A DNA stretch of 57,500 nucleotides from an uncultured Pelagibacteraceae bacterium (GCA_902529715.1 CABZXL010000002.1:1-57500); one strand, 5' to 3'. Numbered from the stretch's first letter, positions 10,312 to 21,652 are shown. Notes: generated from the sequence alone by a model not told the origin. Translations and numbers: made by a program.

Positions 10312-11127
10312 TTAATTTTTTTTTTTATAATTTTTATGTACAAAAAAATAATCTATTCCAAGATTTCTTGGATCAAATTTTAAAATTTTTGGAGACAATT
10401 TAAAATATCTAAAAATTATTATTTTATAATTATATTTTTCTAAAATATCTATTAAAGATTCAAATTGTAGTTTTGAAATTAGAGACTTTGATATTTCGAT
10501 TAAAATTAATGGTTTAAATTTTTTAATAAATTTTTGTGCACCATTGATAACATGGTATTCATTTCCATCTACATCAATTTTTAAAATATAATTAATTTTT
10601 TTTCTAAAAATTAATTCATCTAAACTTCTTTTTCTAACTTTATCTACATTACCTTCTCTAAAGAATAGCTTGCCTTTTTTCGAATCCGGTAAAATTGGAT
10701 AGTGACTATAAACTCTATTAACTTTATTTTTATAAGATATTAAATAATTAAGAGTTTTTATTTTATTTTCAATTTTATTTAATTTTAAATTTTCTTTTAA
10801 TAAAGAATAATTTTTTTTATCAGGCTCAATTGTATATACTTTTGAAATCTTTTTCTTATAAGCAAAATAAAAAGGTATAGCAAAAGCACCAATATTCGCT
10901 CCGATATCAATTAAGCATGTATTTTTTGAAATATAGTTTTTAAAAAAATTAATATTTTTTTTTTCGAAATAGCCAAAAAAAAATAAACTACTTCCAATAA
11001 CATCGTTGATATTGATCTTCCAAATTATATTGTCTCTTTTAATTATTCTAATTTTTTTTTTTTTTGACAAAAAAATTAAATAAAGGAGTTTTAATATATA
11101 ATGTTTAAAGACTGAAAAATACTCCAT
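10312..11127 (-). CDS. FkbM family methyltransferase
   Basis: NTCLIDIGANIGAFAIPFYF...VYTIEPDKKNYSLLKENLKLN...ILKIDVDGNEYHVINGA. Confidence 0.87.
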   Translation of the reverse strand: MEYFSVFKHYILKLLYLIFLSKKKKIRIIKRDNIIWKININDVIGSSLFFFGYFEKKNINFFKNYISKNTCLIDIGANIGAFAIPFYFAYKKKISKVYTIEPDKKNYSLLKENLKLNKIENKIKTLNYLISYKNKVNRVYSHYPILPDSKKGKLFFREGNVDKVRKRSLDELIFRKKINYILKIDVDGNEYHVINGAQKFIKKFKPLILIEISKSLISKLQFESLIDILEKYNYKIIIFRYFKLSPKILKFDPRNLGIDYFFVHKNYKKKN

Positions 11128-11178
11128 TAAAATATACCAGCTTCGATATTTACTAAATATTTCATAATTAGTTTTTAA

Positions 11179-12189
11179 TTATTTATAACTAAGAAATTTA
11201 TAAACAACTATATAGGTTAAAACAGCAAATAATGTAAGCATAACCAATATATTTGTTTGGTTATAGAATTTAGATCCAATAAAGAAAATTATTAAGTTAA
11301 ATATATTTATTAATAGCCCTGTTAAAGAATTTAAATATATTTTTTTTATATTAATTTTTTTTTTTAAAAATAAAAATATTATATGATGAAGATGCATTTT
11401 ATCAGGTTCTGTGGTTATAATATTCTTTTTTAATCTTCTTATGATTGAAAATAAATTCTCCCATGCTGGATACCATAAAATTAATATAATAAAAAATGGC
11501 GATACGTTGGAATTTTGAATTGCAAAATTTATGCATAAATATCCAATTAAAAAAGAAATACAGTAAGAACCTGCATCACCTAAAAAGTTTTTTTCAAATA
11601 AATTAAATAAAAACATTACAAATAAAATGGAAACTAAGTTGATTGTTAAATTATAATCTAGATTTAAATTGAAGATATTGGCAATATAAATTAGTACAAT
11701 TAGTACTGAAATGAAGTAGCCTAATACCAAAGAGTTAATTCCATCAATAAAATTTGAACCATTTATTAAAACTAAAAAACAAAAGCTTGTAAAAAAAATA
11801 CTAAAAATATAATTTTCTAAAAAAATATCTAAGTATTCTAAATTAGTTTTTTCAACATTTGTTCCAGTAAATACTATGAATAAAATTACTACAATAATTT
11901 GTAAAAATAATCTTTTTAAAGGAGATGATATTGTATTGGCATCTGAAAATATTCCTATGGAAAGCATCAAAAATAAAAAGAAATTTATAAGTTGTAAATT
12001 AAAATTTATTAAAGAAAATGAAATCAAAAATATTATCCCTCCACTTAAAGGAATTTTTTTTATCGAATTCATATTACTTTTATGAATAGATTTTTTTACA
12101 TCATCTATAAGAATATTATATTTTGAAAATAAATAATTAATAAAAACACTGATTGATATAATAATAAAAATATTAATCAATTGGTTCAT
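11179..12189 (-). CDS. Polyprenyl-phosphate sugar-1-phosphate transferase (WecA/MraY family)
   Basis: Polytopic; KKIPLSGGIIFLISF, INGSNFIDGINSLVLG, NFLGDAGSYCISFLIG, MHLHHIIFLFL. Confidence 0.85.
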   Translation of the reverse strand: MNQLINIFIIISISVFINYLFSKYNILIDDVKKSIHKSNMNSIKKIPLSGGIIFLISFSLINFNLQLINFFLFLMLSIGIFSDANTISSPLKRLFLQIIVVILFIVFTGTNVEKTNLEYLDIFLENYIFSIFFTSFCFLVLINGSNFIDGINSLVLGYFISVLIVLIYIANIFNLNLDYNLTINLVSILFVMFLFNLFEKNFLGDAGSYCISFLIGYLCINFAIQNSNVSPFFIILILWYPAWENLFSIIRRLKKNIITTEPDKMHLHHIIFLFLKKKINIKKIYLNSLTGLLINIFNLIIFFIGSKFYNQTNILVMLTLFAVLTYIVVYKFLSYK

Positions 12190-12197
12190 TATAATTT

Positions 12198-13157
12198 CTA
12201 AAATATATGATTTTTTTTAAATTTTTTATTATTTTGTTTTAAAAAATCATTAAAAGTTATATCAAAGGACTTATTAAAATCATTACCTGGCTTCCATCCA
12301 TATTTTTTTGCCAATTTAATATCTAAACATTTTTTTGGCATGCCGTCAGGTTTTGATTTATCGTAACGAATTTTTAATCTAACATTTAATTTTTTCATTA
12401 TAAAATTTGCATACCAATTAATTGTGTGATCTTTTCCAATTCCAATATTTATAAAAGGTTCTTTAATTTTTTTATTCATAAAAAAAATTATTGCTTTCGC
12501 AAAATCTTCAACAAACATTAATTCCCTTCTTGCCTTTCCACTCCCCCAAACTTCTAAAAAGGATTTTTTTTTTATCTTTGCATTATATATTTTACTCAGT
12601 AAAGCTGGGTAAAAATGTGAATTTTTAAGATCATAGTTATCTTTAGGCCCATACATATTTGGTGGCATAAAACTTTTATAATTTAATTTTAAAAATTTAT
12701 TATAATTTTCACACATTTTTAATCCCGCTATTTTTGCAATAGAATAAGCATCATTACTTTCTTCCAATGGACCAGAAAGTAAGTATTTTTCTTTCATAGG
12801 CTGCTTACAATGTTTAGGATAGATACAACTTGATCCAAGAAAAAAAAGATTTTTCACTCCAGCTAAATAGGATCCGTGAATGATATTATTTTGAATCTGC
12901 AGATTTTCATAAAGAAACTTGTCTTTATTTATAGAGTTGGAAATTATGCCACCTACTCTAGCGGCTGCTAAAATAACTAAATCTGGTTTATTTTTTTTTA
13001 AAAAATTAAAAGTTTTTTGCTGATTAATAAGATCTAATTTTTTTCTATCAATGGTTAATAATTTTTTATATCCTTTTTCTTTCAATTTTCTTGTTACAGC
13101 TGATCCAACCATTCCGTTATGGCCAGCAATATAAATTTTTGCATTTTTTTTTATCAT
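12198..13157 (-). CDS. fcl: GDP-L-fucose synthase
   Basis: IYIAGHNGMVGSAVTRKL; LFFLGSSCIYPKHCKQPMKEKYLLSGPLEESNDAYSIAKIAG. Confidence 0.92.
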   Translation of the reverse strand: MIKKNAKIYIAGHNGMVGSAVTRKLKEKGYKKLLTIDRKKLDLINQQKTFNFLKKNKPDLVILAAARVGGIISNSINKDKFLYENLQIQNNIIHGSYLAGVKNLFFLGSSCIYPKHCKQPMKEKYLLSGPLEESNDAYSIAKIAGLKMCENYNKFLKLNYKSFMPPNMYGPKDNYDLKNSHFYPALLSKIYNAKIKKKSFLEVWGSGKARRELMFVEDFAKAIIFFMNKKIKEPFINIGIGKDHTINWYANFIMKKLNVRLKIRYDKSKPDGMPKKCLDIKLAKKYGWKPGNDFNKSFDITFNDFLKQNNKKFKKNHIF

Positions 13158-14227
13158 TGATTTTCGATAAGAATTTTTTCCTTTTTTGCTTCATCTAAAT
13201 CATGATCTATCATTGTTTTAATCAACTTATAAAAATTGTATTTTGGTTTAAATTTTAGCTTTTTATATGCTCTTTTAGGGTTTCCTCTTAAATAATTAAT
13301 ATCTAAAGGTCTAAAATATTTTTTATCAACTTTAATAAATATTTTTTTCTTACCATTCGCTATATGGTAACATTTTTCATTTTTACCTTTTCCAGTCCAA
13401 AGGATTTTGATTTTTAAATATTTACAGGCTTCGTTTATAAATTGTTTTACGCTATATGCTTTTCCTGTTGCAATTATATAATCCTCTGGTTTTTTTTGTT
13501 GTAAAATTCTCCATTGCATTTCTACATAATCCTTTGCATGGCCCCAGTCTCTTTTTGCATTAATATTTCCCAAATATAAAAGATTTTCTAAACCTAAAAT
13601 ATATCTTGTTAAAAATCTTGTAATTTTTTTTGTTACAAAGGTTTCTCCTCTTCTTGGACTTTCATGATTAAATAATATTCCGTTGCAAGCAAACATGTTA
13701 TATGAATCTCTATATATTTGTGTAATCCAATGTGCATATAACTTTGATGCCCCATATGGTGACTGAGGATAAAATATGGATTTTTCATCAAATGTTTTTC
13801 TTCCAAATGTTTTTCCAAATAATTCAGATGTACTTGCCTGATAAAATTTACATTTTTTTAAATTTAAAAATCTCATTGCCTCTAATACTCTTAATGTACC
13901 GAGACCTGTAACTTCAGATGTATACTCTGGATTTTCAAAAGAAACTCCTACATGGCTCTGAGCTCCTAAATTATAAATTTCATCAGGTTTAATTTTTGAT
14001 ATTAAATTAAATACACTATTCGAATCCGTAAGGTCTCCATAATGAAGATAAAAATTAGTTGAATAGTGTGGATCGATATAAAGATGATCCACTCTTTCTG
14101 TATTAAATGAAGACGATTTTCTTTTTATTCCATGAACAATATAATTTTTTTTTAAAAGAAGCTCTGCTAAATAAGATCCATCTTGTCCAGTTATACCAGT
14201 AATAAGTGCTTTTTTTCTTTTTTTCAT
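13154..14227 (-). CDS. gmd: GDP-mannose 4,6-dehydratase
   Basis: KKALITGITGQDGSYLAELLLKKNYIVHGIKRKSSSFNTERVDHLY; FYQASTSELFGKT; FNHESPRRGETFVTKKI. Confidence 0.96.
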   Translation of the reverse strand: MKKRKKALITGITGQDGSYLAELLLKKNYIVHGIKRKSSSFNTERVDHLYIDPHYSTNFYLHYGDLTDSNSVFNLISKIKPDEIYNLGAQSHVGVSFENPEYTSEVTGLGTLRVLEAMRFLNLKKCKFYQASTSELFGKTFGRKTFDEKSIFYPQSPYGASKLYAHWITQIYRDSYNMFACNGILFNHESPRRGETFVTKKITRFLTRYILGLENLLYLGNINAKRDWGHAKDYVEMQWRILQQKKPEDYIIATGKAYSVKQFINEACKYLKIKILWTGKGKNEKCYHIANGKKKIFIKVDKKYFRPLDINYLRGNPKRAYKKLKFKPKYNFYKLIKTMIDHDLDEAKKEKILIENQ

Positions 14228-14985
14228 TTATTCAAATTTATAATTTGTGTGCATTTTTTATTCAAATAATAAACTGCCAACCTAGCTGTTAACAATAAAG
14301 ATAAAATAAAATTTTTTCTTTCATACTTATAATAAACTTTAAATCCATTAACAAATTTTAAAATTAAGTTTGATGATAGTGAATTATTATTTTTTCTCCA
14401 ACTTGAATAATATTTATTAATACCGGCTATATGTATATTATTTCTAGCAAAAGACAGCCATAATGCATAATCCTCTTTAGTTTTAATAATTGGGAAATAA
14501 GCAATTTTTAAGAGTTTTTTATGAAAAATTACTGTGGATAGGCCAATATCACATGACTTTAAAAGATCATTATAGTTTAGACTTTTTTTAGCTATTGATT
14601 TTCCTATTTTTTTATCTTTTTCATTAACTATTAAGTAAGAGGTGTGGGAAAACAATAAATTTTTAATTTTCATAATTTTAATCTGATCTTTTAATTTATT
14701 TTTTTGCCAATAATCATCACAATCTAAAAATGCGATATAATCTCCTTTAGATTTTTTTAAAGCAATATTTCTTGATTTTGCTACTCCAATATTTTTTTTA
14801 TTAACAATAATCTTTAATTTTGGAATTTTCGTAGAAATTTTTTTAATATATTTTAGATCATCTTTGTTATCATCATCATATACAAGTATGGTTTCAAAAT
14901 TTTTATAAGTTTGATTAATTATTGAGTCTAAACATCTTTTGATAAATTGTTTTTTTTTGTAATAAGTTAAAATTACTGAAATCAT
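14224..14985 (-). CDS. Glycosyltransferase family 2
   Basis: MISVILTYYKKKQFIKRCLDSIINQTYKNFETILVYDDDN...AFLDCDDYW. Confidence 0.9.
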   Translation of the reverse strand: MISVILTYYKKKQFIKRCLDSIINQTYKNFETILVYDDDNKDDLKYIKKISTKIPKLKIIVNKKNIGVAKSRNIALKKSKGDYIAFLDCDDYWQKNKLKDQIKIMKIKNLLFSHTSYLIVNEKDKKIGKSIAKKSLNYNDLLKSCDIGLSTVIFHKKLLKIAYFPIIKTKEDYALWLSFARNNIHIAGINKYYSSWRKNNNSLSSNLILKFVNGFKVYYKYERKNFILSLLLTARLAVYYLNKKCTQIINLNK

Positions 14986-15177
14986 TATTTGCCTAAATAT
15001 AAAGTCTTATTATATGTATAAATTTAAAAAATTCTTATTAAATCAATAGAATCATTATTTTGTTACAAATTACCAGTTAAATTTTGTAATTTTAGATATT
15101 TTAATAATTTATAATTAGTATTTTTTAATTTATTAAAATGAATTTATAAAGTATAGAAATTTCTAATTATTTAACTT

Positions 15178-16131
15178 ATGATTTTAGTTACAGGTTCTGC
15201 TGGATATATTGGATCACATATATGCCATCACTTAGATAAATTAAAGATTAGATATCATTCTATAGATAACCTTTCAAGAGGATCAAAAAAAAATATAAAA
15301 AAAAAATTCAGTCAAGTTGATATTGGTGATAGTAAAAAAGTTTTTAATATTATTGTAAAAAAAAAAATTGATACTGTTATACATGCAGCTGCGTATTCTT
15401 TTCCTGTAGAATCTGAAAAGAAGAAAAAAATTTATACAAAAAACAATATTTATAAAACAAAAAAATTTATTAATACTTGTAGAAAAGCAAAAATAAAAAA
15501 ATTTGTTTTTTTATCATCGTCAAATGTTTATTATGAAAAAAAAAATAATATAAGTTTTAAAGAATCAAACTTAACAAAACCAAAAAATCATTACGGAAAA
15601 ACAAAATTAGTAATAGAAAAATATTTAAAAAAAAAAAATAGTTTTAAATTTAGTCAACTTATTATATTAAGATTATTTAATGTTGCTGGATATATTAAAG
15701 AGTTTAATTTTAAATTAAAGAATAATCAAAATTTAAGAATTTTTCCAATAATTGCGTTATCATTAAAAAATAAAAAAAAAATAAAGTTATTTTCTAAAAA
15801 AGAACAAAATATAAATTACTTTCCTGAAAGAGACTATGTTCATATTTTAGATGTTGTTAAAATAATTTGTTTTTTTTCAAAGTCAAAATTTAAACAAAAG
15901 TTTGTATTATTAAATGTTGGAACTGGAAAATCTCATAGTTTAATAGATTTATTAAATCAAATAGAAAAAAAAGTAAGAAAAAAAATAGATTATAAAATTG
16001 AAAATATAAATAATAAAGAATTGTTTGTAACTAAAGCAAATATTAATAAAATAAAATCAAATCATAATATAGCCCCAAAAATATCTTTTAGTAAAATCGT
16101 TAACTCAGTAATTAAATGGGCCAAAATATAA
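15178..16131 (+). CDS. UDP-glucose 4-epimerase-like SDR
   Basis: MILVTGSAGYIGSHICHHL; DTVIHAAAYSFPVES; FLSSSNVYY; NHYGKTKLVIE. Confidence 0.88.
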   Translation: MILVTGSAGYIGSHICHHLDKLKIRYHSIDNLSRGSKKNIKKKFSQVDIGDSKKVFNIIVKKKIDTVIHAAAYSFPVESEKKKKIYTKNNIYKTKKFINTCRKAKIKKFVFLSSSNVYYEKKNNISFKESNLTKPKNHYGKTKLVIEKYLKKKNSFKFSQLIILRLFNVAGYIKEFNFKLKNNQNLRIFPIIALSLKNKKKIKLFSKKEQNINYFPERDYVHILDVVKIICFFSKSKFKQKFVLLNVGTGKSHSLIDLLNQIEKKVRKKIDYKIENINNKELFVTKANINKIKSNHNIAPKISFSKIVNSVIKWAKI

Positions 16132-17252
16132 AAAAAAAAACTTTAAAAAAAAAAATTATTATTTTTATGCCTTCAATAGAAGGTGGGGGAGTTGAAAAAA
16201 ATCTATTTATTGTAACAAATCATTTAGCTACAAAAATTAAAAATCTGTACCTAATTTCAATATCAAAAAAATACAAAAAAAAATTTCATAAATCTGTAAA
16301 TTTTATAACTTTAAATTCAAATTTTTGGGATAACTTTGGAAGAAAAATGAAGTATATCCTTTCTATATTTCTTTTAATTAAGTTATTTTTGAAAGACAGA
16401 AAAGTTATAGTTTTTGCATTCCAGGCAAATATTTACTGCGTAATTGTTTGTAAAATTTTTTTCGTCAAGGTCATAACTAGATCAAATACAGCACCAATAG
16501 GTTGGTCAAATAATATTTTAAAAAGATTTCTATTTAAATTTTTTTTAAATCTTTCTGATAAGATAATAGTCAATAGTGTTGAGTTTAAAAAAAATTTGAA
16601 AAAGGAATTAAGTTTAGAATCTGACTGTATATATAATCCATTAAATTTTTCTGAAATTATTAAAAAATCAAAGTCAAAATCAAAAAAAATTTTTACTAAT
16701 AATAAACTTAAAATATTGAATATTGGTAGGCTAACTAATCAAAAAGATCAAATTACAATATTAAAAGCTCTAAATATTATTAAAAAAAAAATTAATTTTG
16801 AAATGATAATAGTTGGAAGAGGAATCTTAAAAGAAGAATTATTAAATTTTATTAGACTTAATAATTTGACAAAAAAAGTTAAAATAATGGATTTTGTAGA
16901 AAATCCATTTCCTTTGATAAAACAATCAGATTTATTTATACTTTCTTCTAAATACGAAGGTTTGCCAAATGTTTTGCTTGAAGCATTAGTTTTAAAAAAA
17001 TTTATTATTTCTAGTAATTGTAGAACTGGTCCTAAAGAAATATTGATAAACGGGAAGGGAGGGTTGTTATTTAAGATTGGTAATTATACTCAACTTGCAA
17101 AACAAATAATTTATTTTAATAAAAATAAAGCAACTTGTAAAAAGTTGCTAAAAAAATCAACTAAAGCTTTATACAGATTCGACTATAAAACAAATTTAGA
17201 AAAATATTTTCAATTAGTTAAATCTATTGATGCTAAATCTCAAGAATATTAA
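16116..17252 (+). CDS. Glycosyltransferase family 4
   Basis: IIIFMPSIEGGGVEKNLFIVTNHL; LNIGRLTNQKDQ; FILSSKYEGLPNVLLEAL. Start uncertain (poly-A rich 5' end). Confidence 0.88.
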   Translation: MGQNIKKKTLKKKIIIFMPSIEGGGVEKNLFIVTNHLATKIKNLYLISISKKYKKKFHKSVNFITLNSNFWDNFGRKMKYILSIFLLIKLFLKDRKVIVFAFQANIYCVIVCKIFFVKVITRSNTAPIGWSNNILKRFLFKFFLNLSDKIIVNSVEFKKNLKKELSLESDCIYNPLNFSEIIKKSKSKSKKIFTNNKLKILNIGRLTNQKDQITILKALNIIKKKINFEMIIVGRGILKEELLNFIRLNNLTKKVKIMDFVENPFPLIKQSDLFILSSKYEGLPNVLLEALVLKKFIISSNCRTGPKEILINGKGGLLFKIGNYTQLAKQIIYFNKNKATCKKLLKKSTKALYRFDYKTNLEKYFQLVKSIDAKSQEY

Positions 17253-18384
17253 CTAATTTTAAAAAATGCCTAAATTTAGTAAATTTTTTTGAATTTTTTT
17301 TAAGTTTTACTTTGTCTTTAAATATTTTTTCTGATTTAGAATCTGAAAATTTTTTTAAACTTTCAAATAATGCGTTGGGCAAATTATTAGAAAATAAAAT
17401 TCCATTTGAACCATTATTTAAAAATTCTGTTGGCCCATTTGGACAATCACTTGAAATTACATATAAATTATTCATTGCTGATTCTACAATTACAAAACCC
17501 ATCTCTTCCCAAAGAGAACTTAAAATAAATGCAGAACTTCTTTGCATTATATTATAAATCTCTCTTTTGTATCCAAGTAGAAAAACAGATTCTTCTAATT
17601 TTTTTTCTTTTATTATTTTTAATAATAAATTTTTTTCTTCCCCTTCTCCTAAAATAATTAAAATAAAATCTTTATTTATCTTTATAAAATTATTAAATTC
17701 ACTTATTAAATAAGAAAAATTTTTTTGCCTTGTTAGCCTGCCTGCTGCTAAAAAAACTTTTTTATTTTTTATAAAATCTAAATTAGTATTAATTTTACTT
17801 TCCTTCTTTGAAAATTCTTCTAAACTAATTATTGCATCAGGTAAGTAAAATAATTTTTTTTCATCAAAAATTTTTTTTTTTTTTAATTTATACATAAGCT
17901 CTTTACTTGGACAAGTAATTGACTTTAATTTTTTATTATTTATTTTCCATAAAAATTTTCTAAACTTATGAAGTTTTGGATACCCTGAAATTCTTAATAT
18001 AAAATTTGATTTAAACTTAAATAAATATAACAAAATAAGCGGTAGTGATGTAATCAAGTGCAATATAATCGAGTTTGGTTTTTCTTTTTTTAATAATATT
18101 AGTAAAGGGAAAAATGATAGAATAAAAATTACAAAGTAAGAAAATCTGCTACCTATAAAACCTTTTTTGGGTAAATATTTAAAGTAGTCAAAGTTTAAAT
18201 CTATTAATTCTACAGAATTTTTAGAAAATATATCTCTATAATCACTCCATTCTCCACAAGAATTAATTACAAAGACTTTGTGATCTTTGCTATATTTTGA
18301 TAATGCAATTGCTGAATTTAATGTAGATTTTATTGTTCCAACAGCATTCAAACATGGAGACCAATAAAAAACTTTTTTATTCAT
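17233..18384 (-). CDS. Glycosyltransferase family 4
   Basis: AAGRLTRQKNFSYLISEF...GEGEEKNLLLKII...SAFILSSLWEEMGFVIVESA. Confidence 0.87.
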   Translation of the reverse strand: MNKKVFYWSPCLNAVGTIKSTLNSAIALSKYSKDHKVFVINSCGEWSDYRDIFSKNSVELIDLNFDYFKYLPKKGFIGSRFSYFVIFILSFFPLLILLKKEKPNSIILHLITSLPLILLYLFKFKSNFILRISGYPKLHKFRKFLWKINNKKLKSITCPSKELMYKLKKKKIFDEKKLFYLPDAIISLEEFSKKESKINTNLDFIKNKKVFLAAGRLTRQKNFSYLISEFNNFIKINKDFILIILGEGEEKNLLLKIIKEKKLEESVFLLGYKREIYNIMQRSSAFILSSLWEEMGFVIVESAMNNLYVISSDCPNGPTEFLNNGSNGILFSNNLPNALFESLKKFSDSKSEKIFKDKVKLKKNSKKFTKFRHFLKLVNILEI

Positions 18385-19766
18385 TATATTGTAATTTTAT
18401 TAAATTTGTATGATGTAATTTTATTAAATATAAACAATAAACCATACGCAAAATATACACAAAAAGATAAAAATGTAGGAATGAAATATCTAGTGTATCC
18501 AACCCAACCAGATATTATAAAAAAATAAATACCACACGCTAAAATAATATGTGGAAAAAATATTTTTTTCTTTATTGCATATATAAAACCTAAAAATACT
18601 ATTCCAAAAATAAGCGCAGAATAAATTATTCTATATTTAATAAACTTTTTATGTAATTTACTTTTGTAATATTCTCTACCTTTTATTCTTGTATTTAAAA
18701 CTTCCACAGGATTCAAAAGTGTTGAATGCAAATATGATTTAAAAGCCTTTTCAATGGTAATTATTTTATTATTTAATAATATCTCAACAGCTATATTTCT
18801 TTGCAAATTATATAGCTTAATTCTATCCTCTTCTTTTTTTAAGTCTAAATTATGTTCATTTATTAAAATATCATTCTTGTCACTTAATATTTTTAAACTT
18901 TTTTTGCTGGAAATATTTAGTCTTTTTTGTTCAACTTTTGGTAAAAAATAATTATATAAATTATCAATAGTTTGTGTTGGTAAAAAATAAAAAATGTTTG
19001 ATCTATTATAGTTTAACAAACCAATTAACATTAATATTATTAAATATGAAAGAAATGTATTGATTATTTTTAAAGTAGATTTTTTTTTAAATTTAATAAA
19101 AATTACTATTAGTGGTACTATTATTAAAAACATTGCTACAGATCTTTGTAAATAGCAAATACCCAATAAAATTCCAAAAAAAATGTATTTATAATTTTCT
19201 TTAGGTAAATCTATTAAAAAAGAAAAAATAAAAATTATTAAGGCAAAAAAAATTGTTTCACCAAATATTGTTGTGTTCCATTGATTTATAGTGGGTTCAA
19301 AAAGTAAAAAAAAACAAACAATATAAGTAATTTCTCTTCTTATATTTAAATTTAATAACTTATTATAAAAATAAATAACCGCGGAATAATAAATAAAAGT
19401 TTGAAAAATAAAAAAAAATATAATTCCAGTTAAATCATAATTATTATTTTCATCATAAAAATTCATATTCATGATTTTTCCTATAAACGCTAAATTTTTT
19501 GATGGTAAAAAATGCCATCTAAATTCTTCATCTTGCCAATTTTCTAATGATGAATCTTCTTTGAATTCATATGATTTCTTCCAAATTTTTATTTCTGGAG
19601 GTGTTCTAATTATGCCATGATAGCTAGTACCATCATCATAAAAAAAATATTTGTTAAAATTTTTTATGTGAAATTGTGAATTAAAATTAAATAATAGAAA
19701 ACTAAAAAATAGTAAAATAAATATTATTTTATGAGATCTTAAAAAATTAACAAAACTATATTTCAT
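18384..19766 (-). CDS. Polytopic membrane protein, possible GT39/PMT-like glycosyltransferase
   Basis: 460 aa with many hydrophobic segments and a large extracytoplasmic first loop; family uncertain. Confidence 0.5.
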   Translation of the reverse strand: MKYSFVNFLRSHKIIFILLFFSFLLFNFNSQFHIKNFNKYFFYDDGTSYHGIIRTPPEIKIWKKSYEFKEDSSLENWQDEEFRWHFLPSKNLAFIGKIMNMNFYDENNNYDLTGIIFFFIFQTFIYYSAVIYFYNKLLNLNIRREITYIVCFFLLFEPTINQWNTTIFGETIFFALIIFIFSFLIDLPKENYKYIFFGILLGICYLQRSVAMFLIIVPLIVIFIKFKKKSTLKIINTFLSYLIILMLIGLLNYNRSNIFYFLPTQTIDNLYNYFLPKVEQKRLNISSKKSLKILSDKNDILINEHNLDLKKEEDRIKLYNLQRNIAVEILLNNKIITIEKAFKSYLHSTLLNPVEVLNTRIKGREYYKSKLHKKFIKYRIIYSALIFGIVFLGFIYAIKKKIFFPHIILACGIYFFIISGWVGYTRYFIPTFLSFCVYFAYGLLFIFNKITSYKFNKITI

Positions 19767-19871
19767 TGATTTTCATAATTTATTCTGATTTTATAAATGA
19801 AAGAGATTTTATACAACAAAAAATATTTGTAAAATAGTTAATTTAAAAGTAAAAAATAAATTTAGCGCTTA

Positions 19872-20534
19872 ATGACAGAAAAAAATTTTAAAGAATTGTT
19901 CGAAGAAATAAATGAAAATATTCATTTTAGAAAACTATTTATTTCTGTTTATAAAAAATTAGAGAATAAAAATGATTTAAAAATTTTAGAATTTGGAGTT
20001 AGTGAGCAGGCAATGACTACTAAAATATTTTTTGAATTATTGAAGAAAAAAAATGGAAAATTATATTCAGTAGATATAATTGATTATTCAAGTAAATTTA
20101 ATGAAAATGAATGGACTTTTATTAATTGTAGAGATGATGAATATGAAAAAATAAATAAATTTATTCCTGATAAATTAGATGTAATTTTTTTAGATACTTT
20201 ACATAATGCAAAGCATGTGGAAAAAATTTTTTATAATTATTTTAAAAGATTAAAAAAAAACGGAATTTTTTTTATTGATGATATTAGTTGGATTCCATAT
20301 ATAAAAAATAATAGAAAAGATAACAATTATATAGAAATAAATAATCAAGAAACTTTTGAAAAATTATTAGAAATATATAATTCTAACTTAGAAAAATTTG
20401 ATCTTGAATTTAATTTCATGGGTACCGGATTAGCTATAATTACAAAAAAAAATGAAGACAATCTAACAAAGCCAAAAATATTAAAAAGTAGAAAGTATAG
20501 TTTAAAAAATATTATTAAAAGAAGAATAGGCTAA
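19872..20534 (+). CDS. Class I SAM-dependent methyltransferase-like protein
   Basis: LKILEFGVSEQAMTTKIFFELL...YSVDIIDYS...DVIFLDTLHNAKHVEKIF...IFFIDDISW. Confidence 0.6.
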   Translation: MTEKNFKELFEEINENIHFRKLFISVYKKLENKNDLKILEFGVSEQAMTTKIFFELLKKKNGKLYSVDIIDYSSKFNENEWTFINCRDDEYEKINKFIPDKLDVIFLDTLHNAKHVEKIFYNYFKRLKKNGIFFIDDISWIPYIKNNRKDNNYIEINNQETFEKLLEIYNSNLEKFDLEFNFMGTGLAIITKKNEDNLTKPKILKSRKYSLKNIIKRRIG

Positions 20535-20539
20535 TTTAA

Positions 20540-21652
20540 TTATAATTCTAAAAATTTTTTTGCTCTATCAATATTTGAATATAAATTTCTCGTTTTATAC
20601 ATAAAATTTTTTATTGAGTTGAACTTTTTTTTATTTGATTTAATTTTTTCTATTTCAAGTTTCCAAGCATAGGGATTTAGGTAATCTTTTACAAATATAC
20701 AATTTTTATTTTTTATTAAAATTTCTTTAAGAATATTTATATTTGATGCAATAATTATTCTACAAGAAACTAGATAATCAAATAATTTTAATGGTGATGT
20801 AAAATTTGAAATATCTCCGACATCACCTGCAACTGATATTTTTTTTGTATATGGCATAAGCAATATATCCATTTTATTTATTTGATTTTTAATTTTAGAA
20901 TAAGGAATATATTCAAATAAAAATAAATTTTTTGGAATTTTAGCTTCATATTTTAATCTATTAATTTCTTTTTTGGACCATCCATAAATAAAGTAATTAT
21001 TTTTTTTATCTAATTTTGATAATTTTATTATTAATTCAATTCCTCTAGATTTATTGACAGATCCAAAATACCCAATATTCATTTTTTTTGAAATCTTATT
21101 ATTTTTTTTAAATTTAAATTTGAGCGAACTTCCGCTATTTAAAACATATATTTTCTTTTTATCTACATTATAGTTTTTTATATAAAATTTTTTTAAATTA
21201 TGAGTTATTGAAATAATTTTAATTATTTTTTTAGAATTAAATATACGAAAATTTTTGAATAAAAAATTTACTATTCTTCCTTCAATATCAAGGGAGTTAT
21301 GTATCTCTAAAATATTCTTCTTCTTAAGCAATACCAAAATAGCGCAAACAATAAAGTTTCTTGTAATTATTAATTTAGGTTTTTTTCTTATAGATACAAG
21401 AACAGACAAAATCCCAAATAAGTAATAATAAAACCCAATGGGAAATCTATTAAAGAATTTAAGTTTTATAATTTTATATTTATTTTTAATATTATAAAAC
21501 TTGTAATAGTTCTCTTTATTGTTTCCTGTATTTGGCATTATTAAGGTTACTTTATTGCCATTTTTTTGGAAACTTTCACACATTTTCGCAATTTGTAAGC
21601 TACTAGCGTTTCTTGAGGGTGCTGCTGAAGATGATATGTAGCAAATTTTCAT
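20540..21652 (-). CDS. Glycosyltransferase family 4
   Basis: MKICYISSSAAPSRNASSLQIAKMCESFQ; IGYFGSVNKSRGIELIIKLS; SPLKLFDYLVSCRIIIAS. Confidence 0.82.
   Translation of the reverse strand: MKICYISSSAAPSRNASSLQIAKMCESFQKNGNKVTLIMPNTGNNKENYYKFYNIKNKYKIIKLKFFNRFPIGFYYYLFGILSVLVSIRKKPKLIITRNFIVCAILVLLKKKNILEIHNSLDIEGRIVNFLFKNFRIFNSKKIIKIISITHNLKKFYIKNYNVDKKKIYVLNSGSSLKFKFKKNNKISKKMNIGYFGSVNKSRGIELIIKLSKLDKKNNYFIYGWSKKEINRLKYEAKIPKNLFLFEYIPYSKIKNQINKMDILLMPYTKKISVAGDVGDISNFTSPLKLFDYLVSCRIIIASNINILKEILIKNKNCIFVKDYLNPYAWKLEIEKIKSNKKKFNSIKNFMYKTRNLYSNIDRAKKFLEL

Noticed and set aside
14986-15177. Possible ncRNA or regulator in the divergent intergenic region
   Set aside because: AT-rich with no convincing hairpin or conserved motif visible by eye; most likely promoters for divergent genes.
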